Source: Symbiodinium natans
Taxonomy: Eukaryota; Sar; Dinophyceae; Suessiales; Symbiodiniaceae
DNA: 64,000 nucleotides
Assembly: GCA_905221605.1 (NCBI GenBank)
Contig: CAJNDS010000514.1
Location: forward strand, 1-64,000
Direction of reading: 5' to 3'
The translations under genes were made by a program, and so were the position numbers. Shown piece by piece: positions 1-11,800 of the stretch. Each line of letters opens with the position of its first letter. The first letter of the stretch is position 1. The notes beneath the pieces were generated by a model. The model was not told the DNA's origin. It saw only the letters and a list, made by a program, of their open reading frames with translations, and searched no databases.

Positions 1-60
1 GGGTTATAGGTACAGTGACGTTGGTTAAGAAGTCATCTGAACCTCCAAGTAAGCCCTAAG

Positions 61-118
61 CCCTAAATCCTAAACCCTAAACCCTAAACCCTGAACCCTA
101 AACCCTAAACCCTAAACA
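61..118 (+). repeat. Interstitial telomere-type repeat tract (CCCTAAA)
   Basis: About eight CCCTAAA units with variants. It lies at the window edge beside the possible twelfth SCCPDH-like exon. Confidence 0.9.
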
Positions 119-158
119 TAAATCCCTAAAATCCCTAGGGTTCCTGCGAGTTTCTAAG

Positions 159-233
159 CCGGGCGTCTCCGGTGTCCGGCCCAGCTTGGCCGCCGGGAGG
201 GTCTAAGCCATAGCGCTTCGTCATGGCCTTGTC
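159..233 (-). CDS. Probable SCCPDH-like exon 12 (RYGLDPPGGQAGPDTGDA)
   Basis: Reads DKAMTKRYGLDPPGGQAGPD then TGDAR. A proline/glycine-rich P-P-G-x-G-P segment is common in the C-terminal third of SCCPDH proteins. CCCTAAA tracts flank both sides. Assignment to this gene rests on order and strand. Confidence 0.5.
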
Positions 234-3200
234 CCTAAACCCTAAACCCTAAACCCTTCTTGCATCCAGGCCTCGTAACGACTGCCGGGTACTTGACCCT
301 AAACCCCAAAGCCCTAAATGCGCTGGTTGCTTTATAGGGGGACCTAGAAGGGGGAGAAAAACAAATACATAAACCCCAAACCTTAACAACCCTGGGCTAC
401 CAAGCGTTTGGAGTCTGGACAGCTGGGGTTGAGGGGGGCTTCGGGTTCGCGAGTTTTATGTTTCAGGGGGTGGGGCTTAGAGGGTGCAGGATGTCACGTT
501 TCAGGTTTAAAAGGGTATGGGGTTAGGGTTTCAGGCTTCGAGGATCCTCTGCCAAATCGCATTCTCCGCTCCGCAGTGCACAAACTTCCCATTCGCACCG
601 CCGATTTTACACCAGACTGCTGGCGGGGGCGAACTGTCAGCAGTTTTTATAAAACGAATGGAGACATATGGTCAGTTCTCTAAATTCGGGTCCTTTTTGG
701 GTAGCCTAAACAAGATGGGCCGCCTTATAACAAGGACCCCAAACAAGGCCATCATCTAGAGAAATCACCATACTAGAAGGATGACAAGTCGCAAAACTGG
801 GGAAGATGCATCTGCTTACGAGGCCTCTCGGAATGCACGGGCCCGAGAAATCATCCTTGGATCCGGGGAACCGGGTTTAGGGATAAGGTTTAGGGTTTAG
901 GGTTTAGGGCTAGGGTTGGGGAAGAGCTCCGAAGGCAACCGGCCCAACCCATGAAGTCCCGGAAGATTTCGCAGGCAGCCGTGTGGCGTCGGCGTTCTCC
1001 GCGTTCGGGTTGTCCAGCATGTAAGCACCTTCCGGCAAAATGATTTGCTTCATGCCTAAACCCTAAACCCTAAACCCTAAACCCTAAACCCTAAACCCTA
1101 AACCCTATGGACCCTAAACTTATAAACCCTAAACCCTGAACAGGCTGGCGGGCCACACGAGCTCCGGCCCAAACTTAGGGAGATCGCACACACGCGTGTA
1201 TGTCCGAGGTAGGCTCCGAAAAAAAACTCTGAGTCCCTCACTAGCACAGTCGCCAAAGGGCTTAGGGTTTAGGGTTTAGGGTTCAGGGTTTAGGGTTGGG
1301 GGTTTCAAGAGTACGACCTACCACGGGACCTTCCCCAAACCCCAATCCCTACTTGCCTCTTTTTTGCAGCTGGGACCCTACTTGCCTTCACAACCCAAAA
1401 CCCTCAACACTAAACCCTATAAACCGCAAATCCCTGCTCCATTGTTTTACGAAAATCAGACACCCCGAATATAGTCCCCAAATAGTAGGATCCCTAATCT
1501 GATAATGACCCCGAATTTACCCCAAACCCTACGGGGACCCCTAAGCCCTACAAGCCCTAAGCCCTAAGCCCTAAACCCTAAGACCTAGCCCAAACTTGTG
1601 CTTCTGGGACGCCACTCTCGAGGGTGCCGCCGCTGGCGCCGCCACTCATGTTGCCCACAACCGTGCGGATGCGGGCGCATGCCATGTTATGACCTGCCAC
1701 GGTTCAGGGTTTAGGGTTTGAAGTCAAGGGAAGCAAGTGGATGGTTGCCATAGCTTTGGCTCTAACCAAGACAGACCCGAAGTCCTGAACCGTCAGGGTT
1801 GAGCGGAGGGTTAGGGTTCAGGGTTTAGGAGGGTTGCAGTTCCCTGAACCCCAAAACGCCCTCCCTAAAGTGTTAAAGACTACCTAGTGCCATCGATGCT
1901 TACCCCCAAGTTAAGGTAGCTTGCATTCTTCACATTGGTTGCCACTAAACCCTAAACCTTAAACCCTAAACCCTAAACCCTAAACCCTAAACTCTAAGCC
2001 CTTAAACCCGCAAGCCAGCTCTCGGATCTCCCCTGCTCCCACAGGTCAACTGGCCAACACTTATCCTGAAGGGGAACAAACAACTGCGACCCCGAACCCT
2101 TGAAGCCGCGTTTAGGGTTTTAGGGTTTAGGGTTTAGGGTTTTAGGGTTTTAGGGTTTTAGGGTTTAGGGTTTAGGGTTTAGGGTTAAAGAATCAAGAGC
2201 TTGCACTTGGGATGTTCCCCCTTATGCTAACAGTCCTGAATACCGATTATAGTACCCCCCCCTATGATCACCTATTAAGGACTTTCAGTATAAGGGGGAA
2301 CATCCCAAGCTTGCACCTACGCCCCAAAAAAACAACAGATAGAAGACCAAAAACAACCATGATAGACCAGGCTGCGTAGTCTTCATCCGGAACCCCAACA
2401 TTCCAAACCCCACCGACTAAGACCTACCCCCTGAAACCTAGATCTGTTTGCTCTAGGTTTCAGGGTTTAGGGTTTCACCCTAAACCCTAAACCCTAAACC
2501 CTAAACCCTAAACCCTAAACCCTAAACCCTAAACCCTAAACCCTAAACCCTAAACCCCTGAACCCAAAGCCAGAAACCCGCCAGGCCCTACAGCTACTTG
2601 CGGCCAGGAGTGGCGTTTCTTCATCTCCGTGGCCGCCATGAACCTTCGAAGTTTAGGGTTTAGGGCTTCGATTCGGGTTTAGGGCTTAGGGCTTAGGGCT
2701 TAGGGCTTAGGGCTTAGGGTTTAGGGTTTAGGGTTATGGTTTAGGGTTTAGGGTTTAGGGTTTAGGGTTTAGGGTTTAGGGTTTTGGGTTTAGGGTTTTG
2801 GGTTTAGGGTTTAGGGTTTAGGGTTTAGGGTTTAGGGTTTAGGGTTTAATCCGAGCTCCTGTTTAATTAAACCCCCATAATTAAAGAAATTTTTTTTGCC
2901 CGGATTCCCGCCGGAAGACTACTTTCCATTACGATGGATTTCGTGTGGGCCAAACCCCCCCACATTTAAAGAAATTGTTTTTTGGGGGGGTTGTCAAATT
3001 TTGAAACTCTGCCTTTCGGAAAGCTTTTTTCTTCTGCAGGGATGTTTGGGTCGATGTGAAACATCTGCTAAGCCGGGGCTTCGGTTTTCTGGAAGCTGAG
3101 GGCCTTCAGAAAGCAAGGATTTCTTATGTGATTGCTTACTGGAGGACAGAAATTGTCATTCTTTCCTGAGCTACCCCTTACGGGCTCTGGCCGGGAAAGG

Positions 3201-6200
3201 CGGAGTCACATTAATAGAACGGGGCCAGAATTATGGGAGGCCCTGGCCCGTGGGGAGCCCCGGTCCTGTAGTCTTTAAAGAAGCCTTAAAGCTTAAAAGG
3301 AAAAACTTTAAGGAAGCCGGGGCTTCGGTTTTCTGGAATCTGACGGGGCCATGGTCCAACTATTGCGGAACCCTGCCTTCCTTATTGTGGGGGGGGGGGG
3401 GCCCCCCCCCAATTAAACAGGAGCTCGGATTAGGGTTTAGGGTTTAGGGTTTAGGGTTTAGGGTTTAGGGTTTAGGGCCATCGAGGGTTTCGGGCTTCTA
3501 GCGTTGAGGTGTTCTAGGGTGTATAGCGTTCGTGGTGTAAAGCACGCACCATAACGCCCCCGCAAACAGCAGCAGAAAAAAAGCAAGCAAGCAAGCGCGC
3601 GCAGATGCAGCTTCGAAGCGCCCCAAAGAGAGAACGCAGCACAAACACAGGTGGTTAGGGTTTAGGGTTTAGGGATTTTTCCGTCCCGCATAGCTGGCCG
3701 AACCGCAGGGGTTTAGGGTTTAGGGTTTAGGATCACAATCCGACTGGGACCACGAGGCCTGGACACATCGATCTGCATCCACAAGAACTATGTTCTGCGC
3801 AACGTGTCCATCAGGACCTCAAATCTTAGGGTAGTTACATGGCTTCATATGGGCCTTGAACAGCGAGCACCTTATATACCCCATATCAACCCAAGGGCCC
3901 ATACTTCAGAACCCTTGAGAGAGGCTAAGGGACCATATTTAAGGGACCATATAGCTACCCTTAGATCAAACCCCCCAAAAAACCTACAACTCATCATGCT
4001 TCACAGAAAGACAAGAATGCTAAACCCTTGTAAGACCTTACAGCTCCTGGAAATGGCACGTCCCCACCAGCGGAGGCTCGCTTCTGAGCCTAGCTTCTGA
4101 GCCCCCTTGGGCTCCCATATCCAAAGCCAGGGTTTAGGGTTTAGGGTTTAGGGTTCAGGGTTTAGGGTTTGAGTCTGAGTTTGCAGAGACCAGCTTCGCA
4201 GCCGGATTGGTGAACTCGCCTGGTTTAGGGCTTATAGGGTTTATAGGGCTTATAGGGTTGATAGGGTTTATAGGGTTGATAGGGTTTATAGGGCTTATAG
4301 GGTTTATAGGGTTTATAGGGTGTATAGGGGTTGATAGGGTTTATAAGCTTTACGGCTGAGGAAATCCTACTGATCCGACCCAGGGCTTCCATTTGCACGC
4401 CGCGGCGCGCGCCAATGTCGGAGGGAATGCTGTCGAAGCCAGCGCAGTGGACCTTCGGGGGCCCAGTAGATATAGACCGTATAGACCTCAACATGAGTTT
4501 CAGATGCCATCCCAGAATGTTCTAACATTTGCATCAGAAGCTATCACTTGGGATGTTCCCCCTTATACTAACAGAAACCCCCTATTACAATCCCGACGAA
4601 GGACTGTTAGTATAAAGAGGAACATCCCAACCTATCACCTCAAGGCAGTTTAAGTCTGGGATTTAGGATTCGGGTCTTGCTCTCGAATCGGGTCTCTTGT
4701 GGGCCTTCCGGGCATCCTTGTTTCACAGCAGAACCGCCCATTCGGGTCTATGATTTCGGCTTAGGGATCAGAATCTAGAGTTTAGGGTGACCCTCAAAAG
4801 AACAGCACCTACTTGTTAGGAAAGCTCAATTATGCTACAACTAAAACCCGTCCCAGAAACCCCGAAACCCTGAACTTTAACCCGAAAAACTTAAACCCTT
4901 TCATAAACCTATATACCCTTCATCCCAAGACCCCCTCCAACCCCCTTACACCCCCCCCTGTCTGGCTTAAAACCGTAAAATCTGACCCCCTAAAACTCTA
5001 TAAACCCTAAAAGCACAGCAAGCCCTGCAACCCCACCCCCCGCCCACCCCCACGCACTCCACCAAACTATGAAAAAAATGAACCCCAAAAACCCGAAAAC
5101 CCTATGACCCTATACACACTCTGCCACCCTCCCTTAAACCCCCCTGTCTGGTGCTACCAGGGACCTTCAATCCCTAAACCCTGAACCCTAAACCCTAAAC
5201 CCTAAACCCCGGCGCGCTGGTCGACCCTGCGAGGGGCCCCAGGCGGGCGACCCAGCTGGCCTCCAGGCTGGCTTACCCTCCAGGCAAGCACAGGCCGAGC
5301 CAGCAGTTGTCATTAGAGTATTACCCTAAACCCCATGTTGTCCGCGCACATTGTTCGGTCCTGATGCTTTGTAAAAAAATAAAAGAAGGTCTTAACTCCT
5401 TGAGAGTTGTAAGGCGGTCTTGGGGTGGTAGGTCTGCAGACTATTGCGTGCTCCCAAAGCGCGCTTCCGTTTGGCACGCCCCAAACCCTAAACCCTAAAC
5501 CCAAGCTGTCTCTCGCCGGGCTGCGACCAGGGACTTGGTCTCCTTGGCCTTCTCATCGTAGCGGTCGGCCGAGGACTTCACGAAGGCCACCTCGCCGGTG
5601 ATGTCCTTGGAAGGCTTGGTTTAGGGTTTAGGGTTTAGGGTTTATAGGGTATAGGGTATAGGATTAAGGGTTAAGGGTTAAGGGTTTAGGGTTTAGGAGG
5701 CTTGGGGATGTCGATGTTGGGGGTTTGGGATTTTTAAGGGTATTTTGGGTTGTTAGGGTTTCTGTTGAGGGGATTGAAGGGTTTCTAGGGTTTTTTTTTT
5801 TGGGGGGGGGGGGGGGCTTTGAGGGTTGAAGGATTTTAGGGGTTTTAGGCGGGTTTAGGGTTTTAGGGCTGAGCTCGAGTCCACTTCGCAGGGTATGCTG
5901 GGTTTTGGGGTTGAGGATTGAAGGTTTGCTCGTTCGCAGGCTCACATAGTAGGGTTTGAGGGGAGCCAGCTTACTGTCTGGATAATGGGCAGCCATAAGC
6001 TGGCAATCGTTTATTTGGGGTACTTACAACCTACTTCTCACTTTCCGTGCAACAACCCTGAACCAAAAAGTTTAGGGTCAACTCACCTCACCTCCAGAGT
6101 ATGAGGACTCTATTGCAAGGCCCCAAAGGACCATACTATAAAGGTTCCTCGGTGAAGCCTCAACCAAAGAGCCCTCAACCCCCCCAGCGCCTTGCAGCCT

Positions 6201-8818
6201 GCCAGAACCCGCAACCTAGACTTGTTGGCAGAGAGGCAGAGAGTCATCATGACACATCTCCCCATAGAAGTCTCCCAAGCCCTACAATAAGAAGCAGGTT
6301 TTTGGGGCTAACCCCCCAAAAACCCTGAACCAATCCTCTAGCCTATACCCAGACACTTGAGGTATTTCAGAACCAGGCGTCGATGTAGCAGCAGCCGTTG
6401 TTGGTGCAAGCCTCGACCACTGGCAAGCCCTGCAGGCGACGGCGTGAATCCCCACGAAGGTTTCGGGTTTAGCATGGTGCGCTTCTCGATTTGTGCGGTG
6501 GACGAACTGCACCGCAAGGTTTAGTGAGGGTGAACACTTCAGGGTGTACCTACAGAGTAGCCTGCATATCCCTCAGCAAGAGGAAAAGACACCGAGAGTT
6601 CAGGCACGTGTCCTTTTTTTAGGGGGGTATTGATATTAGATGGCTCTAGGTAGGGTCGAGGGGACAGTCCAAACAAACCAACGAGCCACCACAAACAGCC
6701 AGTTCGGTGTCTTTCGCAGTTTACCCACCGAGACCGTTCTGCAACCTTAATTTTCTACGAGTAGAATCTGAAAAGAATCGTGATTGTTGGTGGTGGCTTT
6801 AACTACCTCAACCACTACTGGACGCGATACAATTGTATTGTATAGAGAACTCATATGCAGGGTCAACCCCATCATTTGCACAAGTCAGGCTCTCGTTTGT
6901 GCAGCTGGGGGTGCCAGGCAGGGTTTAGGGTGCAATGATAAGAGCCCTGCTTCTTCCTTGGGCGCCACATGAACCCTAAAATTGGGATCATCTACCCTAT
7001 ACTACTCTAATCCCTATATGAAAGTATATATAATTCATAAACCCCTTTTTAGGGGCTCACTTCGTCGTTAAGGTTTCCCACACCCGCGAATATCTGTACA
7101 GGAGCAACCTGCCCGCCTTGTCAGCATAAGGGGTGCCTGCATAGTTCAGGATCACCTTGGCACTCTTCGCAGCCTCCTTGCATGGGAGGCGAAGGTGTTT
7201 TGGCTGTTGGGTTACAGTCTAAACCCCAAAACCCTGAACCCTAAACCCTAAATCCTAAACCCTAAACCCTAAAAGGTACACCTGGAGGGTGACATGAGAG
7301 CCGCCGCTTTCTGGCTTGCCCCAGGAGTACAGACACTCAGCTTCGTTCACGGGGTACAACCACCCTCCTGTCCCCAAAACCCTTTGCAGTTCCAGCATGG
7401 TCATGCGCACCAGCAGAAGCCTCACCTCCCTGACGACTCTACCACCGAAGTACTACCCGGGACCCGTTTGAATCTACAGCGTGGCCGGAAGAGGAGTCTC
7501 GTGTGAGGGTGGGATTACATGGTTCTCGAGTGTGTGAGGAACCGAAGAACTCCTAGCATTCCTCCCTACAATCACTATAGGCCTCCCCTTCTTGGACATG
7601 GTGGGTTTAGGGTTTAGGGTTTAGGGTTTAGGGTTTAGGGTTTAGGGTTTAGGGTTTAGGGTTTAGGGTTTAGGGTTTAGGGTTTAGGGTGGCAGAAAAC
7701 AGCAAGCCAACTCAACACCGAGCCCCTCGCTCTCTAGACACCTCGCTCAAGGACTCTCGCCAACACGCTCTTAGGGTTTAGGGTTTAGGGTTTAGGGTTT
7801 AGGGTTTAGGGTTTAGGGTTTAGGGTTTAGGGTTTAGGGTTTAGGGTCGCAAGTCAGCCTCTTTGCGCTGCAACGTGTGCGCGGGCTTCAGATGATGGTC
7901 CCAAACTGAGGTGTGAAACAAACCACTTCGTAACTCAGCAGAGGCAGTTCTGTCAGGATGGGCTAGTATACCCTACACCCCTCAAGAAAGCCCTTTATAG
8001 AGCTGATTATGGGGCCAAATTAGCCCATCCTGGTGGCAACTCTGCGCCCCCCTGCGCTGAGGTTCCGTAGAGTTCACCGCCAGTGCTCACCTCGCCTCCG
8101 CTTTGCCCTCTCCTTGGCCAGGAGAGCGCAGGCTGGATCAAATGGTCCTTACTGAGTTTCCAGGAACCAACCCTAAAAACCCTAAACCCTAAACCCCAAA
8201 CCCTAAACCCTCTGAGTTTTCTCAGAGGGCAGAAGGTTCGGAATCTTGGAGCTTGGGGGTTCTATTGGACCCTTGAAGTTCTGAACACATATAAGACCCA
8301 GGGAGGTTTTAAAAGGGTGCACCTTTGGGTCTTAAGGAGTTCTTGGTAGCCCAGTAACCATACCATGACAGGGCACCCTTTGTTTAAACGGAACCAAGAA
8401 CCAAAAAAAAGAGAAAGGGCACCAAGAGTTTGAATCCGTACCAAAAGAGGTTTTGAAACAAGAAGTGGTCCAGGAGTCGACTCTCGTGTAGGCCCACGTG
8501 ACGGCCGTACGCAATCTCGAAGAACTGGTCCAGTGCTGGCAGCACTTCGCCACGGAGTCGGGTAGCTTCCTTGTTGGCAGCCGTCATCCACTCCAAGAAA
8601 GTGCACTGGCGGAACTGCTTCAGTGCCTCCAGTAGGCAGAAGGTCAGTACGCCTTGCTGGCTGCCGTTCAGGTACGCTTCAATCGCACACTGGCCCGCGC
8701 CACACGCCGTGATGCAAAACACAGCCAGGCCCTCATCCAAAGGCTTCTGCACTTCGGGAAGCAAACGCCCCAACTGCGTCCAGAAGGTCCTCTTCCCAAC
8801 CTCAGTAGCCCAGTAACC

Positions 8819-8851
<33 letters not shown>

Positions 8852-11800
8852 GGGCACCCTTTTTTGGGTTGGTTACTTTTATGAGGGAACCTTGAACCCC
8901 AAGAAAGGGAAAACGGTACCACTGGGCTACCAAGCAACATGCGACAGACGGCGCGGCAGGGCATTCACGTGCTCTAGTCGTGACCAGACCTATCGTTCAT
9001 GGTTGGGATAATATCAAAAATATGTTTGTTTTTCCTTATTGGGTTTAAGTACCCTTAAAAATGCAAAATGGTAACCAACTATGACAAAGAGACGTTCTCA
9101 TCGCCGCCATCGTCCCGAAGGCTGCCAACCTCGTTTCGCTGCTCGTGGGCTGGATACTCCATACCTTGCGGACCGAATAAACCCTAAAATTGATTGGGGT
9201 CATATACCCTATACTCTAAGACTCTCATCCCCATTAAGGTATACGAACCATAAACCCGTTTAGGGCTCATTTTGTCCTCAAGGTACTGCGCTTGATGGGC
9301 ACGCGGACGGGAGGACACAGGAAGGACGCATCCAGAATCAGGGTCAGCATCACGCCACCCGGCAACGAGGCGAAATGCTCATGAAGCTCCTGATCCGTGA
9401 TAAGGATGGGCCCTTATTCTATATAGTGTATATCTTCTGTAGGGTTCAGGGTTCAGGGTTTAGGGTTTAGGGTTCAGGGTTCAGGGTTCAGGGTTCAGGG
9501 TTTAGGGTTTAAGGTTTAGGGTTTAGGGTTTAGGGTTTAGGGTGTAGGGTGTAGGGTTTAGGGTTTAGGGTTTAGGGTTCGCCACCCGCCCAGCTGAGCC
9601 CAGGGTTTCGGGTTTAGCGTGGTTGAAAGAAGAAACAAGGGACCCAAACGAAGGGCCCAAGTATTGGAACCCTCGATCCTGATCCGTGATGACGTGGTGC
9701 GTCCAGAAGCCCTCCCAGTCCTTGGGGACGAAAGGCGCCCTAAAAGGGTTCATATACTTTAGAAGGGATTCGAGTAGTATAGGGTTCATGATTTTGGGGT
9801 TCTGAAATGCGCCTTCAAAGGATTCATATACGTTAATAGGGATAAGAGTAGTATAGGGTACATTATGAACCCAACTTTAGGCCCTAAACCCTAAACCCTA
9901 AACCCTACACCCTAAACCCTAAACCCTAAACCCTAAACCCTAAACCCTACACCCTAAACCCTGGTTCATTCGCTCCGCGAGGGTCAAGGGGGCAAAGAGC
10001 CTCCTCGAAGGGCGACGCGCCGGCAAAGCCCTGCACCTGCATGGCACGCCCGCAGAAGATCCTGGGGGTGGACTTGGGGGAGCCCTATGAAACTGAAAGG
10101 GTTTTTGTATGTATATATATATATATATAGATACATAGATAGATGCATACTTTTCCCTTTCTTTATTTCTTCCGACAGAACGATTTGGGGGGAAGAGGAA
10201 CCCCCATGAAACTCACATGTCTATTGCGTGCATAGACTAGATACGGCTCTCCAGTTCTCATTTCTTACGATAGAACTGTATAGGAGATGCAGGGTCCATA
10301 GCACATGGTTGTTCAAAACGACTTCCAAACTCAACTTCTGGCTCATCGTTAAGCAGTCGCCCTTCGAGGCATCTGACGTGAGCCAATCCAGTCCCTGCAC
10401 GATGTTGTCCCTCGTCGGAATAGAATACTTCTCATCCGACTCTCCCACAGCCTCACCACTTGGGAACTCGTCCAGCATCACCCAGATTTCCTAAACCCAA
10501 AAGTAACCTAGGTATAAAAACGGATTATAAGGGCACCCAAACCCAATAAAAATGAATCTAAACCATAAAAAAAGGAATAAGGGCCTACTATGGGTCCTAG
10601 TTTCTTCCTCCAGCAGGCCGAATCTGCCAAGTGCCTCCACCCAACGCAGGGCATCGTTCACGGCCCCGTGGAGTTCTGCGCTGGTGTCGACGTAGTTGAT
10701 GCCCACCACCAGGGCCTTGCGCTCAGGCATGAAAAGCGAGGAGCATCATGGATGCTTTTTGGCCCGGCGACTTCGCTAGAAGCTGTGATCGGGCATGACT
10801 TGGCTGAAGTGGGCTGAGATAAACGAGCAATCTTTAGTTTGACTTCCTACCTAACTTCTGTGAGAACGCAGATAGGAGTTTCAGGCTGTTTCTATGCTTG
10901 TTGTTGAGCTTCCCACGACCTTCTGCAACTATGATGTTTCAGCTTGGCGAACACTGAAAGGAGTGCTCTCGAGCCGAAGTGGCGTTCAACTGGGCTTTCC
11001 GGTTTGCGGGCCACCGGGTGTGCAAACTTTTACAGCATGAAAGGGATCCGATGGCTGAGCCGTATAGTTCTGCAGACTGTAAACCCAACCCGACTCCCAA
11101 TCCCGGAGACTAGAAGGTAGCAAAAACCCTGTGACCCCAACAAGCCCTATAAACCCTACGAACGCCGAGAACGCCTATGCAAGGCTTGCATGCCCTGTGG
11201 GGGGGAAGGGAAAACTGCGCTGAACATTCCTTTGGCAATGGCATCGAGAGCCTCCACTCTCCCACTGGCAGCCTTCGAAGCCGTAAGCCCTAAACCCAAA
11301 CAGCCAGTAAACCCTCAACCCTAACGCTGATTGACGCCCGCCGTAACCATATTTTCATAAGTGCACCCTTGGTTGGTTACCTTCTCAGGTTTGCTACTAA
11401 GGGAACCCAGAGCCCAAAAAAGGAAGAGGGTAGCACTGGGCTACCCAGGATTTAGGGTTCCTGCAAACCCTCTCCTCCAAATCGGCCGGGTTCGTCACAT
11501 CCACCTCTGCCGATTCGGACTTCAGAGATAGGTGGGGCCTCATTCTGAAAAGCCCTTTCACAGGAATCTGAGTCAATGACCGGGTGGGATCCAAGATTCA
11601 GTGATTCGTAACATTTTTACACTTAAAGCCCTGAAAACCCCAAGCCTCAACATTGTTGCAATCCCAATATCTTGAACTCTACACGAGGAACGCCGAAACC
11701 CTAAACCCCTTAAAAACCTTAAAACCCTTGTCCTTACCCGAAACCCTCAAATCCTGAATCCTACCCTATTATAAACCCTAAACCCTAAACCCTAAACCCT

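Noticed and set aside
61-118. A chromosome end at the left edge
   Set aside because: The CCCTAAA tract is short, degenerate, and one of dozens of interstitial tracts; gene exons lie on both sides.
7294-7506. 70-codon plus-strand frame before the TTTAGGG tract
   Set aside because: Composition (Q/H/P-rich) and strand give no support; no splice or family evidence.
7519-7602. MSKKGRPIVIVGRNARSSS as an N-terminal SCCPDH-like exon
   Set aside because: The GRNA resemblance is superficial; better-placed exons for the start and the AGRS motif were found at 13.8-12.4 kb.
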